Of a stretch of 9,916 nucleotides of DNA, positions 1-7,570 are shown piece by piece. Numbering within the stretch: the stretch's first letter is position 1; every line of letters begins with the position of its first letter. Origin of the DNA: Endozoicomonadaceae bacterium (lineage in GTDB: Bacteria > Pseudomonadota > Gammaproteobacteria > Pseudomonadales > Endozoicomonadaceae); assembly GCA_023146365.1 (NCBI GenBank), contig JAGLCE010000168.1:1-9916 (forward strand). The letters are read 5' to 3'. Under the pieces are notes generated by a model. The model was not told where the DNA came from. It did not search any database and was given only the letters and a program-made list of their open reading frames with translations. The position numbers and the translations under genes are program-made.

Positions 1-129
1 ATCATCCGAATCATCCGAATCATCCAGTTCTTCCGATTCCTCAGCGTCTTCCGATACAACCGATTCATCCGATTCCTCAGCGCCTTCCAATGCAACCGAA
101 TCATCCGATCCCTCAGCGCCGTCCGATAC
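1..129 (-). repeat. In-frame acidic tandem repeats (36-bp units, then 9-bp units)
   Basis: Within the partial gene above, residues 91-102 (VSDGAEGSDDSV), 103-114 (ALEGAEESDESV) and 115-125 (VSEDAEESEEL) are imperfect 36-bp repeats, at about 25-129. Positions 1-24 are nearly perfect 9-bp repeats encoding Asp-Asp-Ser. All units are multiples of three, so copy-number changes would alter length without breaking the frame. Nearly every serine codon is TCG, which points to recent duplication. The array may continue beyond the left edge. Confidence 0.85.
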
Positions 130-399
130 AGCCGATTCATCTACAACCTGTTTATTGCCAAATCGGTCATAGGTCACCCCATCCACATTAATAGTAGTGG
201 GATCAGGGTCATTTTTTACTGAGCTCTTCTCGCCCGCAAGGTCTTTCTGCTCCGAAGGTACCTTCTCCGATTGTTCGGAGGTAGGCTTGTTCGCTTCCTT
301 CTCTTGATGTTTTTGAGAATCATCAACTTTTGTCTTTATAGATTTATTAGGCGCATTGTCAGACTCTGATCCGGTCTGCTTATTTTCTTTATCAGCCAT
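1..399 (-). CDS. N-terminus of acidic-repeat protein, presumed T1SS substrate (partial)
   Basis: The first 133 codons are visible and the frame stays open to the left edge. The ATG at 399-397 is preceded by AGGA (407-410) at a 7-nt spacing, and an in-frame TAG lies just upstream (409-411), so the start is well defined. There is no signal peptide. Residues 1-65 are Lys/Glu/Ser/Asn-rich and look disordered. Residues 70-85 (INVDGVTYDRFGNKQV) are the only compact-looking piece. From residue 91 there are 12-residue acidic repeats, then Asp-Asp-Ser repeats to the edge. The gene is co-directional with, and directly downstream of, an ABC-HlyD-TolC type I exporter, and absence of a Sec signal fits type I export. 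I infer a large surface or secreted adhesin/RTX-type protein. It does not resemble the usual LapA N-terminal retention module. It could instead be an unrelated acidic cytoplasmic protein; the C-terminus outside the window would decide. Confidence 0.75.
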   Translation of the reverse strand, partial: MADKENKQTGSESDNAPNKSIKTKVDDSQKHQEKEANKPTSEQSEKVPSEQKDLAGEKSSVKNDPDPTTINVDGVTYDRFGNKQVVDESAVSDGAEGSDDSVALEGAEESDESVVSEDAEESEELDDSDDSDD

Positions 400-869
400 G
401 AAACTTTCCTATCTAATGTATAGAGTCCAAGCGGTTTTCTCCGAAACCACCTGACTATTAACTTCATACTTCCCGTTCTACAGTAGGGCACTCAAAATCG
501 TCGTATGCTTTCTATTCCGATAAGATCACTTGAAGAATATTTTTTCGGTATCCAGAAAAACGGCATTCATGGATGTCGGGCTCGTCGTGACTCAATTATT
601 TGTGAACGTCATCAAGTCTGACATATAGTGATTACGTACTCCCGAATCCATCGTAAATTCACTCTTAATATCAATAGCATTACGGTAAAATATCTGTATC
701 GTTCCTTGCTGTCGTCCACATCAAATTCATTGTGCTGTGGGCTAATATCTCGTACCTACACTATTTAATACGAGCGTGACGAAACATCCATTTACTAGGG
801 AGCATTCCCGCATGTTCTAATAAAAAACAACACCGATCTCTGCTCTATATAAAGAACAAGCCAATTTAT
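400..869 (-). promoter_or_regulatory. 470-bp leader between tolC-like gene and repeat-protein gene
   Basis: No convincing gene was found here on either strand. The interval separates the exporter genes from the repeat-protein gene and is long enough to hold an independent promoter for the latter. Reading toward that gene, TATACAT sits about 20 nt upstream of the AGGA ribosome binding site as a possible -10, but no good -35 hexamer lies at the right distance. A small inverted repeat (433-448) lies just upstream of the ribosome binding site. On the plus strand a frame starting at the ATG at 507-509 is broken by one TGA and matches nothing I recognise. I see no recognisable riboswitch. Confidence 0.35.
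433..448 (-). other. Small hairpin upstream of the repeat-protein RBS
   Basis: GGTTT and AAACC arms face each other across about six bases. On the minus strand, flanking G-C and G-T pairs can extend the stem by two to three more. It lies about 35 nt upstream of the ATG at 399, in what would be the 5' leader of the repeat-protein mRNA. It has no U-run, so it is not a terminator. It may be regulatory or chance. Confidence 0.3.
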
Positions 870-2186
870 TTATTCATCATCAAGCGAAAGTTCAAGCCAT
901 GAAAGCAGACCACCGGTTGCACTCAGTATCTTCAACCGTGCAGACAGCAGTTCATAGTGGGCTGTGGTGTATGCCTGATTTGCCTGAAATAGCTCATTGG
1001 CAGTGTCAAGAAGATCAAGCAGTTCCCGCTGGCCTACAAAAAATTGTTGCTCATAGGCTTCATGAGTCTGACGACTGGACTCTACATGCTTCTCAAGGAA
1101 TGGCATCTGCTGTTTGAGGTAATGATAGGATGACCAAGACAACTCTAAGGCTTCATTGATCTGACGCCGTATCTTTTCACGAGACTCTTCCTGCTCCGCC
1201 ATACGGTATGCCGACCCACTTATCGCCGCTTTATCTGCTCCGCCACGGAACAGGTTGTAGCTCATTTTTAATACTGCCTGCAAGTTATCATCTTTAGACT
1301 CCACACCGTCAACATCACGCGTCCAACTCCGGCTCACTTCAAAGTTAAACGATGGATAGTAACTCGCCATACTGACTTTGTACGCATTTTCCATGGCGTC
1401 AACTTCCAAGTTGGCAGCCTGCATCTGAGGATGCATAATGAGCAGTTTTCTGGCCTCTTCCAAAGAGTCGTAAGGTAAGTCTTTATCCATATTTTTTACA
1501 GGCAATAGTTTTCCTGGTAACCAGTTGGTCACCGAGAAAAACTGGCTTACTGAATCATCCAGATTATTGCGTGAAATCATCAAATTCACAGAGGCACGTG
1601 CCACTCGGCCTTCTATCTGAGAAAAATCGGTTTCACTGGCCAACCCATGCTCAACCCTCTGCCTGATCTGGTCACGGGTCTCTTTATGAAGATCATGATT
1701 TTTTTCGGCCAACACCTGCTGCTGACGTTTGTCCTGCAAAACAAAATACACTTCGGCAATGGATAAAGCGGTATTCTGAGCCATATCCAACCATTCTTGG
1801 CGACGAGCCAAATAGAGATGCATGGCTTGTTCAATGCCATTATTAATGGCGTGCCCTTCAAACAGAGGCTGATTCAAATTAAGCGACAGATCCTGACGGG
1901 TCATGAAATTATCTTCATCGCCACTGGAACGGGTCCCTGAACTGTTACGGCGCTGCGTACCCCAGCCGCTTTGAAGATCCAACGTGGGCAGTAGACCGGC
2001 CCTAGCCTGCTGGTAACTAAACTTTTCAGCCTGCATCCGGTTATAAGCAGCCATAACATCGGGGTGCTCATCCAGCGTTTTTTCCATCACGGCTTTTAGA
2101 GAAATAGCATCATCAGCCCATAATGAGAAACTGCTTGTGTATAGCAATACCAACAACATCGCAAACCCTGTATTACATCGCATCAT
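870..2186 (-). CDS. TolC-family outer membrane channel of the type I exporter (LapE-like)
   Basis: Outer membrane and periplasmic tunnel component that would complete the ABC-HlyD exporter encoded just upstream. The frame can begin at GTG 2189, ATG 2186 or ATG 2183. AAGGA at 2194-2198 is 7 nt from ATG 2186, so that start (438 aa) is preferred. Residues 1-24 form a Sec signal peptide with a hydrophobic core (FAMLLVLLY) and a likely cut after SLWA. The mature protein begins with an amphipathic helix ending in DEHPDV, followed by QARAGLLPTLDL, both typical of TolC/LapE-type proteins. The rest alternates coiled-coil helices with beta-strand segments, and the pattern recurs in the second half (AANLEVDAMENAYKVSMASY then YYPSFNFEVS), the usual internal duplication. 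Length is normal for the family. It ends in TAA, and the presumed substrate gene follows after 470 bp. The family call is firm; the substrate is inferred. Confidence 0.92.
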   Translation of the reverse strand: MMRCNTGFAMLLVLLYTSSFSLWADDAISLKAVMEKTLDEHPDVMAAYNRMQAEKFSYQQARAGLLPTLDLQSGWGTQRRNSSGTRSSGDEDNFMTRQDLSLNLNQPLFEGHAINNGIEQAMHLYLARRQEWLDMAQNTALSIAEVYFVLQDKRQQQVLAEKNHDLHKETRDQIRQRVEHGLASETDFSQIEGRVARASVNLMISRNNLDDSVSQFFSVTNWLPGKLLPVKNMDKDLPYDSLEEARKLLIMHPQMQAANLEVDAMENAYKVSMASYYPSFNFEVSRSWTRDVDGVESKDDNLQAVLKMSYNLFRGGADKAAISGSAYRMAEQEESREKIRRQINEALELSWSSYHYLKQQMPFLEKHVESSRQTHEAYEQQFFVGQRELLDLLDTANELFQANQAYTTAHYELLSARLKILSATGGLLSWLELSLDDE

Positions 2187-2285
2187 CACAGATTCCTTGT
2201 TTCCTTGCTTGCTTCTTGCCTTTACCCAAATTACGTCTTAAACATTACATTCTTATACAAATAAACAATGAAGCATCACTTTTAT

Positions 2286-2302
2286 GGCCGAACCCAACGG
2301 CC
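2286..2302. other. GC-rich hairpin between hlyD-like and tolC-like genes
   Basis: GGCCG and CGGCC arms flank a 7-nt loop (AACCCAA on the plus strand) in the 186-bp gap between the two genes. On the transcribed minus strand the stem is followed by ATAAAAG rather than a U-run, so a classical intrinsic terminator is not supported. It could be an mRNA-processing or stability element that sets the adaptor-to-channel ratio, or chance. Confidence 0.35.
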
Positions 2303-2375
2303 GCGTCCTTTCTTCCTTGTCATTCATTCAGTCAAATTAATGTCGGATACGCCAGCGCATTCACAACCTGACGTC

Positions 2376-3833
2376 CTATCGTTCCGTAAACGCCCGACTT
2401 CTAGCTCTCAGAATTGGTTTCATCAAATATGCCAGCAAAGTCTTCTGCCCAGTAATGATATCCGTACTGACCTGCATACCAGACATAATCGGCAGTGGAT
2501 GCTCGATGCTACCCAGGTAGGATTCATGAGTTTTTATTCTGACGACATATAACTCGTCCCCTTTTTCATTCTCTATCGTATCAGCACTGACATGCACCAC
2601 TTCACCGTCCAAGCCACCGTAGATGGTAAAATCATAGGCCGTCAGCTTCACGACCGCTTTCAAACCCAGATGGATGAATGCGATATCTCGAGGATTCACC
2701 ATCACCTCAATTTCCAGGGAGTCCCCGATAGGAATAATATCCACCAATGGCATGCCGGGATCTACCACACCCTCTAGGGTATTGACGTACAACTTCTGGA
2801 TAACGCCGTTAACCGGTGAACGAATCATGGTTCGCTTGACTCTATCACCGAGGGAGTGGCGCGCTGTTTTCAGCTGATCCATAACGACTTCGATCTCTTT
2901 AAGTTCTTCCAACCTTTTCGTGCGATATTTCAGCTTAACCTCTGACAACCGACCCTTAACCTCATCTATGGAAGACATCAATCTCGGTATCGACAGCTTG
3001 GCATTCTCTCTCTTTGAATCAAGTTCATTAACTTCTTTCTCAAGCCGCAATAACTGTACTCTTGAAACAATGCCCTTGTCCGCCAATGGCTTGGTCATCT
3101 CATATTCCTGCTTTGACAGGCTAAAATTCTTATTAAAGATTCTCAACTCCGCTTTGATACTGATCAGTTCCTGATTCGCCTGTATCAGTTGCTGCTCAAC
3201 AACATTCACCTCAGCTACGTGGGCACGGATACTATTATTAAATAACTGAATTTCCCGTTCACGGTAATTACCGTACTTTTCCAGTTCATTGGGAAATTCA
3301 AGCATTTTATTCATATTAATTTCTGCTTTAAGGCGTACCATCCGAGTCATATTGCTAAAATAGTCCAATTCTTTTTCACGATAGTTGGACGCAAACTGCG
3401 TATCATCTAGTTCAATAAGAGACTGATTTTTTTTGACTTCATCACCTTCCTCGACAAAGATATTTTTAACAATACCGCCTTCGAGATTCTGCACTGTTTG
3501 CAGCCGAGAAGAAGGGATCACCTTACCCTGACCACGGGTAATCTCATCGAGCTGAGTCAGAGCCGCCCAAAGCGTTACCGATAACAGAAAAGCTGCCAGC
3601 CCCAGTATCAGTAACCGCGTAAGATAAGCCGTATTGAGCAGCATAGCCGCACTGGACTCGGACATAAACTCCAGTTCCGGCTGCGCACTAAACCAGCAAC
3701 GTCGCTCAACATTCTTTTCCCGAAAACGAGGAAAATAATGGCGAAGAACACAGCCGACTCTGCTACTCCAGAACTGTCTCCGAGTTTTAATGAAACAATA
3801 TTTTACCGTTCTTAATCGCTTCGATAACACCAT
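2376..3833 (-). CDS. HlyD-family membrane fusion protein of the type I exporter (LapC-like)
   Basis: Periplasmic adaptor that links the inner-membrane ABC transporter to the TolC-like channel. Start choice: TTG 3851 and ATG 3845 are possible, but ATG 3833 has GGAG six bases upstream (485 aa). A start at the later Met (about residue 57) would remove ELEFMSESSAA, which looks like part of the family's N-terminus. Residues 1-70 are cytoplasmic and basic, with one membrane helix at about 73-91 (LILGLAAFLLSVTLWAAL). It is followed by LDEITRGQGKVIPSS and QNLEGGIVKNIFVEEGDEV, the split lipoyl/barrel-sandwich half. A long coiled coil covers about 140-335, then the second half (RSPVNGVIQKLYVNTLEGVV). 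The C-terminal beta domain ends in KTLLAYLMKPILRARSRAF, typical of T1SS adaptors. The 5' end overlaps the ABC gene by 47 bp, which suggests translational coupling. Confidence 0.93.
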   Translation of the reverse strand: MVLSKRLRTVKYCFIKTRRQFWSSRVGCVLRHYFPRFREKNVERRCWFSAQPELEFMSESSAAMLLNTAYLTRLLILGLAAFLLSVTLWAALTQLDEITRGQGKVIPSSRLQTVQNLEGGIVKNIFVEEGDEVKKNQSLIELDDTQFASNYREKELDYFSNMTRMVRLKAEINMNKMLEFPNELEKYGNYREREIQLFNNSIRAHVAEVNVVEQQLIQANQELISIKAELRIFNKNFSLSKQEYEMTKPLADKGIVSRVQLLRLEKEVNELDSKRENAKLSIPRLMSSIDEVKGRLSEVKLKYRTKRLEELKEIEVVMDQLKTARHSLGDRVKRTMIRSPVNGVIQKLYVNTLEGVVDPGMPLVDIIPIGDSLEIEVMVNPRDIAFIHLGLKAVVKLTAYDFTIYGGLDGEVVHVSADTIENEKGDELYVVRIKTHESYLGSIEHPLPIMSGMQVSTDIITGQKTLLAYLMKPILRARSRAFTER

Positions 3834-5946
3834 CCTTGGCTCCATAGGCAACTAACATTCCACGATCCAGCACGGCCAGCTTGTCCACTAGCCCCAACAG
3901 TGATGTACGGTGTGTTATGAGAATAATCGTTTTGTCTTTACAGTGTTCCTTGATGTTGGAAATCACCAGCGCTTCCGTGACTTGGTCCATGGCACTGGTT
4001 GGTTCATCAAGTATCAGTATTGGCGGATCCAGCAATAGAGATCGCGCCAGAATAATGGCCTGCCGTTGCCCCCCCGACAAGTTAGCACCTCGTTCCGCAA
4101 CCGGCATATCCATCCCTTCCGGATGCAGATTCACGAAATCCGTCACACAAGCCAGCTTCGCCACTTCAGCCACACGCCCCATGTCCACATCTTCTGCACC
4201 CAGGGTGATATTGTGTTTGACCGTGCCAAAAAACAGGTTCATGTCCTGAGGAACACAACCAATCAGTCGTTGCCTGTCGGCAGGATCGACCTGGTTAATA
4301 TCAACACCATCCAGCCGGATCAATCCTTCAGAAGGCTTATAAAGCCCCGGCAACAATTTCGCCAATGTCGACTTACCAGAACCGATTCGCCCGATGATTC
4401 CGACTTTATCACCGCCATTAATCTTTAACGTCAGATTCTTGAGTGCTGGAACCGGCTGATCGGGATAACTAAATGAAAGGTCGTTGATTTCAATTTCACC
4501 CTTGCTCTGTTCTAAGTGCAGATAGGATTTCTCCGGATTGCGCTCCTGCGGCATCTCCATCACTTTTTGCAACCCTTCCAATGCGGCCTTGGCTTGGTTG
4601 TAACGGGTTGAAAGGCTGGCCACCTGAACCATGGGGCCCATGGCTCGCCCAGAAAGCATAACAGTAGCAATCAAGGCACCCATGCTGGCATCTCCCGCAA
4701 CAATCAGGTTAACGCCAACCAGCACAATCAGAATAGTGCCACTGCTTTGAACAAAACCGGCAAAGAGTCCTGCGGATCCGCTTAACTGTTTCCCTTTCAT
4801 GCTCCAGCGGGAGATATATCCAACCGCACTCTCCCAAGTATGCTGCATTTGTGATTCAGCGCCATACAAGCGGAGTGATTCCAGACCGGTGATACCTTCT
4901 ACTAAGCTAGCATTTTTCTGCGCAGAGGCACGGTAGGTCTTCTCAACGGATTCTCTTAACGGTTTCTGGATCAGGAAGCTATAAAGCAGGATCAAAACGA
5001 TACCACCCAGCGGTACCAGCGCAATCGGGCCACCGATTATGGAAATAGCCAGTAACAACAATATCGTAAACGGCATATCGATCAGTGCCGTGGTCGTGCT
5101 TGAGGTAATAAACTCACGGATGCTCTCAAACTCCTGCATACTCCTGGTAAAACCGCCCACTGAAGCAGGTTTTGAGGCGATCTCCAGTCCCAATACATGT
5201 TCCATAATACGAGAAGAGAGTAGGATATCGGATTTTTTACCAGCCACATCAATACAGTAAGAGCGTAGCCACTTCAATATGAAATCAAAACTGAAAGCGA
5301 TCATGCCTCCAATGGCCAGCAACCATAACGTTTCCATCGCATTATTGGGTACCACTCGGTCATAGACGTTCATAACAAAGAACGGACTGACCAGTGCCAG
5401 CATATTGATCACAAAGGATGCCACCAGCACATCTCGATAGATGGGCAAAGACTGCATAATGGTGCCCCAGAACCAGTGCGCTCGCTTGCCCTTAAGTACT
5501 TCTTGGGAGCGGCTGTCATGCACCATGCGCCGTTTAAGTAGCAGGATAGAACCATTGCAAACTGCTTTCAGCTCATCAAACGACACCACTCGCGTCTCAG
5601 GTTCCGCCCCCTGCACAAGAATAATAGTCGCTTCCTTACTGACTTTGTCGATATCCTTGAGGATGCAACCGGTAGTATCACTAAACAACAATACCGTTGG
5701 GCAAATCATGCAGCTCAGTTCGTCCGGCTGACGCTTAAGCATCTTGGCAGAGAAGCCCGCCCGCTCTGCCGCCCGGATAAATAAATCAGGCGTCAAGTTA
5801 TGTTCCTGAATAGGCAATCCTGCCGTCAGAGAATCGACACCTAACGGCTTGCCCAACAGCTTGGTCATGACGACCATGCAATCAAGCAGGGGAGACGTGG
5901 GTATCGCACTCTCTGATTCTTTGTCTGTCAAGTCAAAAGCATCCAT
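3787..5946 (-). CDS. Type I secretion ABC transporter with C39-like domain (LapB/RtxB-type)
   Basis: Inner-membrane ATPase and permease powering one-step export. ATG 5946 (719 aa) is chosen over TTG 5955. Only a weak GAAG lies about 10 nt upstream, and TTG 5955 would place that GAAG too close. Residues about 15-140 form a C39-peptidase-like domain starting SPLLDCMVVM. A Cys is present in the nucleophile region, but where active C39 peptidases have their His the sequence reads TTGCILKD, so it is probably a non-cleaving docking domain (inference). Membrane segments lie at about 170-440, with the family-typical PFFVMNVYDRVVPN after the first. The ATPase domain has Walker A GRIGSGKST (519-527), Q-loop Gln 567, signature LSGGQRQ (623-629), Walker B ILILDE (643-648) and switch His 679 (THR), all intact. 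It is first in the set and overlaps the adaptor gene. No cyclic-di-GMP-linked LapD or LapG gene is in the window. Confidence 0.95.
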   Translation of the reverse strand: MDAFDLTDKESESAIPTSPLLDCMVVMTKLLGKPLGVDSLTAGLPIQEHNLTPDLFIRAAERAGFSAKMLKRQPDELSCMICPTVLLFSDTTGCILKDIDKVSKEATIILVQGAEPETRVVSFDELKAVCNGSILLLKRRMVHDSRSQEVLKGKRAHWFWGTIMQSLPIYRDVLVASFVINMLALVSPFFVMNVYDRVVPNNAMETLWLLAIGGMIAFSFDFILKWLRSYCIDVAGKKSDILLSSRIMEHVLGLEIASKPASVGGFTRSMQEFESIREFITSSTTTALIDMPFTILLLLAISIIGGPIALVPLGGIVLILLYSFLIQKPLRESVEKTYRASAQKNASLVEGITGLESLRLYGAESQMQHTWESAVGYISRWSMKGKQLSGSAGLFAGFVQSSGTILIVLVGVNLIVAGDASMGALIATVMLSGRAMGPMVQVASLSTRYNQAKAALEGLQKVMEMPQERNPEKSYLHLEQSKGEIEINDLSFSYPDQPVPALKNLTLKINGGDKVGIIGRIGSGKSTLAKLLPGLYKPSEGLIRLDGVDINQVDPADRQRLIGCVPQDMNLFFGTVKHNITLGAEDVDMGRVAEVAKLACVTDFVNLHPEGMDMPVAERGANLSGGQRQAIILARSLLLDPPILILDEPTSAMDQVTEALVISNIKEHCKDKTIILITHRTSLLGLVDKLAVLDRGMLVAYGAKDGVIEAIKNGKILFH

Positions 5947-6447
5947 ATGAAACAATCTTCATTATCAGTAAATGAACTTATACCCACTATATCGTCACAC
6001 TTGACCAGCTCATTAGAAGTATTTGTTCAGCGTATTATCAAGCAAGCTGAAATCGAACTTAATCCGTAGTATCTGTGCAATGCTGGATTGACTGGCTTAA
6101 GGTCGTTTACCCCAGAAGAGAGTGGTTTGACAAGAGGAGACACATTTCGAAGAGTTCATCAACCATTAGTTTGGCAACATCTATCTGGGTATCGAAAAAC
6201 CACTAAGCCAATCGCCTTTACTAAGTCAGCGCCTTGAAACTTTCAGGAGACTTGATTGAACAGCGTCGATCATATAAAAACGTGAACCAAGTGCTTCAAC
6301 CAAACCGAGCCGCCTGATCAATGAACACCTCAGCCTTTTTATAGTGTTTTTGGTTCATTGAATCACGCAGCCAGTCATTCAGGATATTGATCATCACCAC
6401 CAGCATAATGAGATTATCTAATAGGATAGTCTGGAGAAACTGGCCGA
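5947..6447. other. 501-bp gap without a convincing gene
   Basis: This gap separates the exporter from the broken AT-rich gene and must hold any promoter for the exporter genes. Toward the ABC gene I see GGGTATAAG about 30-35 nt upstream of its ATG as a possible -10, but no good -35. A plus-strand frame begins at the ATG at 5947, back to back with the ABC gene's ATG (CATATG). It runs 40 codons to TAG 6067-6069, then 55 more open codons to TGA 6235-6237. It has no ribosome binding site and no recognisable motif. On the minus strand a 36-codon frame (6406-6296) also lacks a ribosome binding site. Both could be gene debris or chance. Confidence 0.45.
6318..6361. repeat. 9-bp perfect inverted repeat with 26-nt spacer
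   Basis: TCAATGAAC (6318-6326) and GTTCATTGA (6353-6361) are perfect reverse complements separated by 26 nt, which include two T-runs (plus strand). The stem is AT-rich and no T-run follows the second arm, so a terminator is not well supported. It might be a protein-binding site, the trace of a small mobile element, or chance in a gene-poor gap. Confidence 0.45.
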
Positions 6448-7544
6448 TTAATCAAGAGAAAAGGATTTATCATCCAGTAACTCCAATAAACCTTTAAATG
6501 CTCCATTCATTACATCATGCTTACAACATTCCTCACTGTATTTATTAAAAAAATGCTTTAGTTTACTATCTTCATTTAAATATTTATTCCTTATTATCTT
6601 ACTAAAAATAAGACAACTTTCATTTTCCAGAAGAGGACAATCGGCCAATATATTGAACATCTAAATAAACGAAAAATTGCCTGCCATAAAATTATAATAA
6701 AGAAATGAAACAATATCAAAACTGCCATTTGGCAGATTCTTTAAAGCCCGTAAAGTTCTCATAAAATAATTTACTATAAGAGAGTAAGATCTGTTAGAAT
6801 CACCATTCTTTACAAGAATAAAACCACTTAGAAAGGCTACATCCATTAACAACGTATAAATTAATTTAAAATATTTGAGTGTATGTTTCAAGTTAGACTT
6901 TGATACATTAACACGCACGCATTGACTAGCAAGGCTCATAATCATAGTTTCTCTAGAACTCCCTGTATCATCATATGATTGTGGAAGCGGACTCAAAAGA
7001 TTATAATCTTCTTCACCATATAAACATTCAATTTGATTGTAATAATTATCTTTAGAAACTACAGATATATAGGCATTTTTATAACGAATACATTGGCCTA
7101 TAGAATTAGAACCTTCAGTAAAAAACAGAGTGGAACACTGCACCATTCCTTTAAATAATTGATTACTTAAACTGCCAACAGGGACAACATAAAATCGACT
7201 CTCTTTCTGATCTGACCTATTATCATGAATGACAGAACAACCTTTTAGCGGTAACAGACGCATATTGAAATCCGCTTTGCAGGAATCTGTCAGATTATTA
7301 TCAAGAATTTCAAGAAAATCATCATTAAAATAATTGAGTATGGCGATGCAACCATCTTTCCAAGACTGATTTATATCAGAATTAACGATTAAACAAATAA
7401 TTCGATGAGCGACTGCACTAAAGAAGGTGGTTCTACGGGAAACTCACATTTCACATCTTTTTCTGATAATAATGAAAATCCATCTCGCTTATGGGCGAAA
7501 TCAAATGAATAGCAGGGCTGCTTTAACGATGCCCTCCTATCCAT
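6448..7544 (-). pseudogene. AT-rich gene of unknown function, broken by a frameshift and an amber codon
   Basis: Three open pieces read as one protein. Piece A starts at ATG 7544 (MDRRASLKQP) and runs 51 codons to TAA 7391-7389. Piece B, in another frame, is open from 7443 to TAG 6663-6661, and its first Met is only at 7263. Upstream of that Met the frame reads like protein (INQSWKDGCIAILNYFNDDF) without any ATG, GTG or TTG. Piece C, in the same frame as B, continues directly after the TAG (MFNILADCPLLENESC) for 70 codons to TAA 6450-6448. One frameshift between 7389 and 7443 plus one nonsense codon therefore interrupts a gene of about 365 codons. Base composition is visibly more AT-rich than rsmC and the exporter genes, suggesting horizontal origin. 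The protein is Asn/Ser/Tyr/Phe-rich, with one hydrophobic stretch in piece B (LIYTLLMDVAFLSGFILV). I recognise no family. It lies 26 bp after the rsmC stop and may be co-transcribed. Pieces B and C could alternatively be expressed separately from their internal Mets. Confidence 0.6.
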
Positions 7545-7570
7545 TACACGCACATTACACTATCCGCATT

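Noticed and set aside
1..129. CRISPR array
   Set aside because: The repeats are contiguous, in frame and lack unique spacers; they are coding repeats.
601..616. CRP-like TGTGA-N6-TCAAG motif upstream of the repeat-protein gene
   Set aside because: Only one half-site matches (TGTGA); the other half is poor (TCAAG rather than TCACA), and it lies about 200 bp from the start codon.
507..767. Plus-strand frame starting MLSIPIRSLEEYFF, broken by one TGA, in the 470-bp leader
   Set aside because: No Shine-Dalgarno, no recognised motif, and the number of stops is compatible with chance. I considered a transposase remnant but found no diagnostic residues or terminal repeats.
400..869. Cyclic-di-GMP or other riboswitch in front of the presumed adhesin gene
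   Set aside because: Expected because such adhesins are often controlled by cyclic-di-GMP, but I could not find the conserved aptamer segments; only one small hairpin is visible.
899..1117. Plus-strand frames inside the tolC-, hlyD-, ABC- and rsmC-like genes
   Set aside because: All are shadows of clearly coding minus-strand genes with complete family motifs.
5947..6237. Plus-strand frame back to back with the ABC gene start (40 codons, TAG, 55 codons)
   Set aside because: No ribosome binding site, an internal stop and no motif; kept only as a remark on the gap.
6296..6406. 36-codon minus-strand frame containing NILNDWLRDSMNQKHYKK
   Set aside because: It reads somewhat like protein but lacks a ribosome binding site, is very short and overlaps the inverted repeat.
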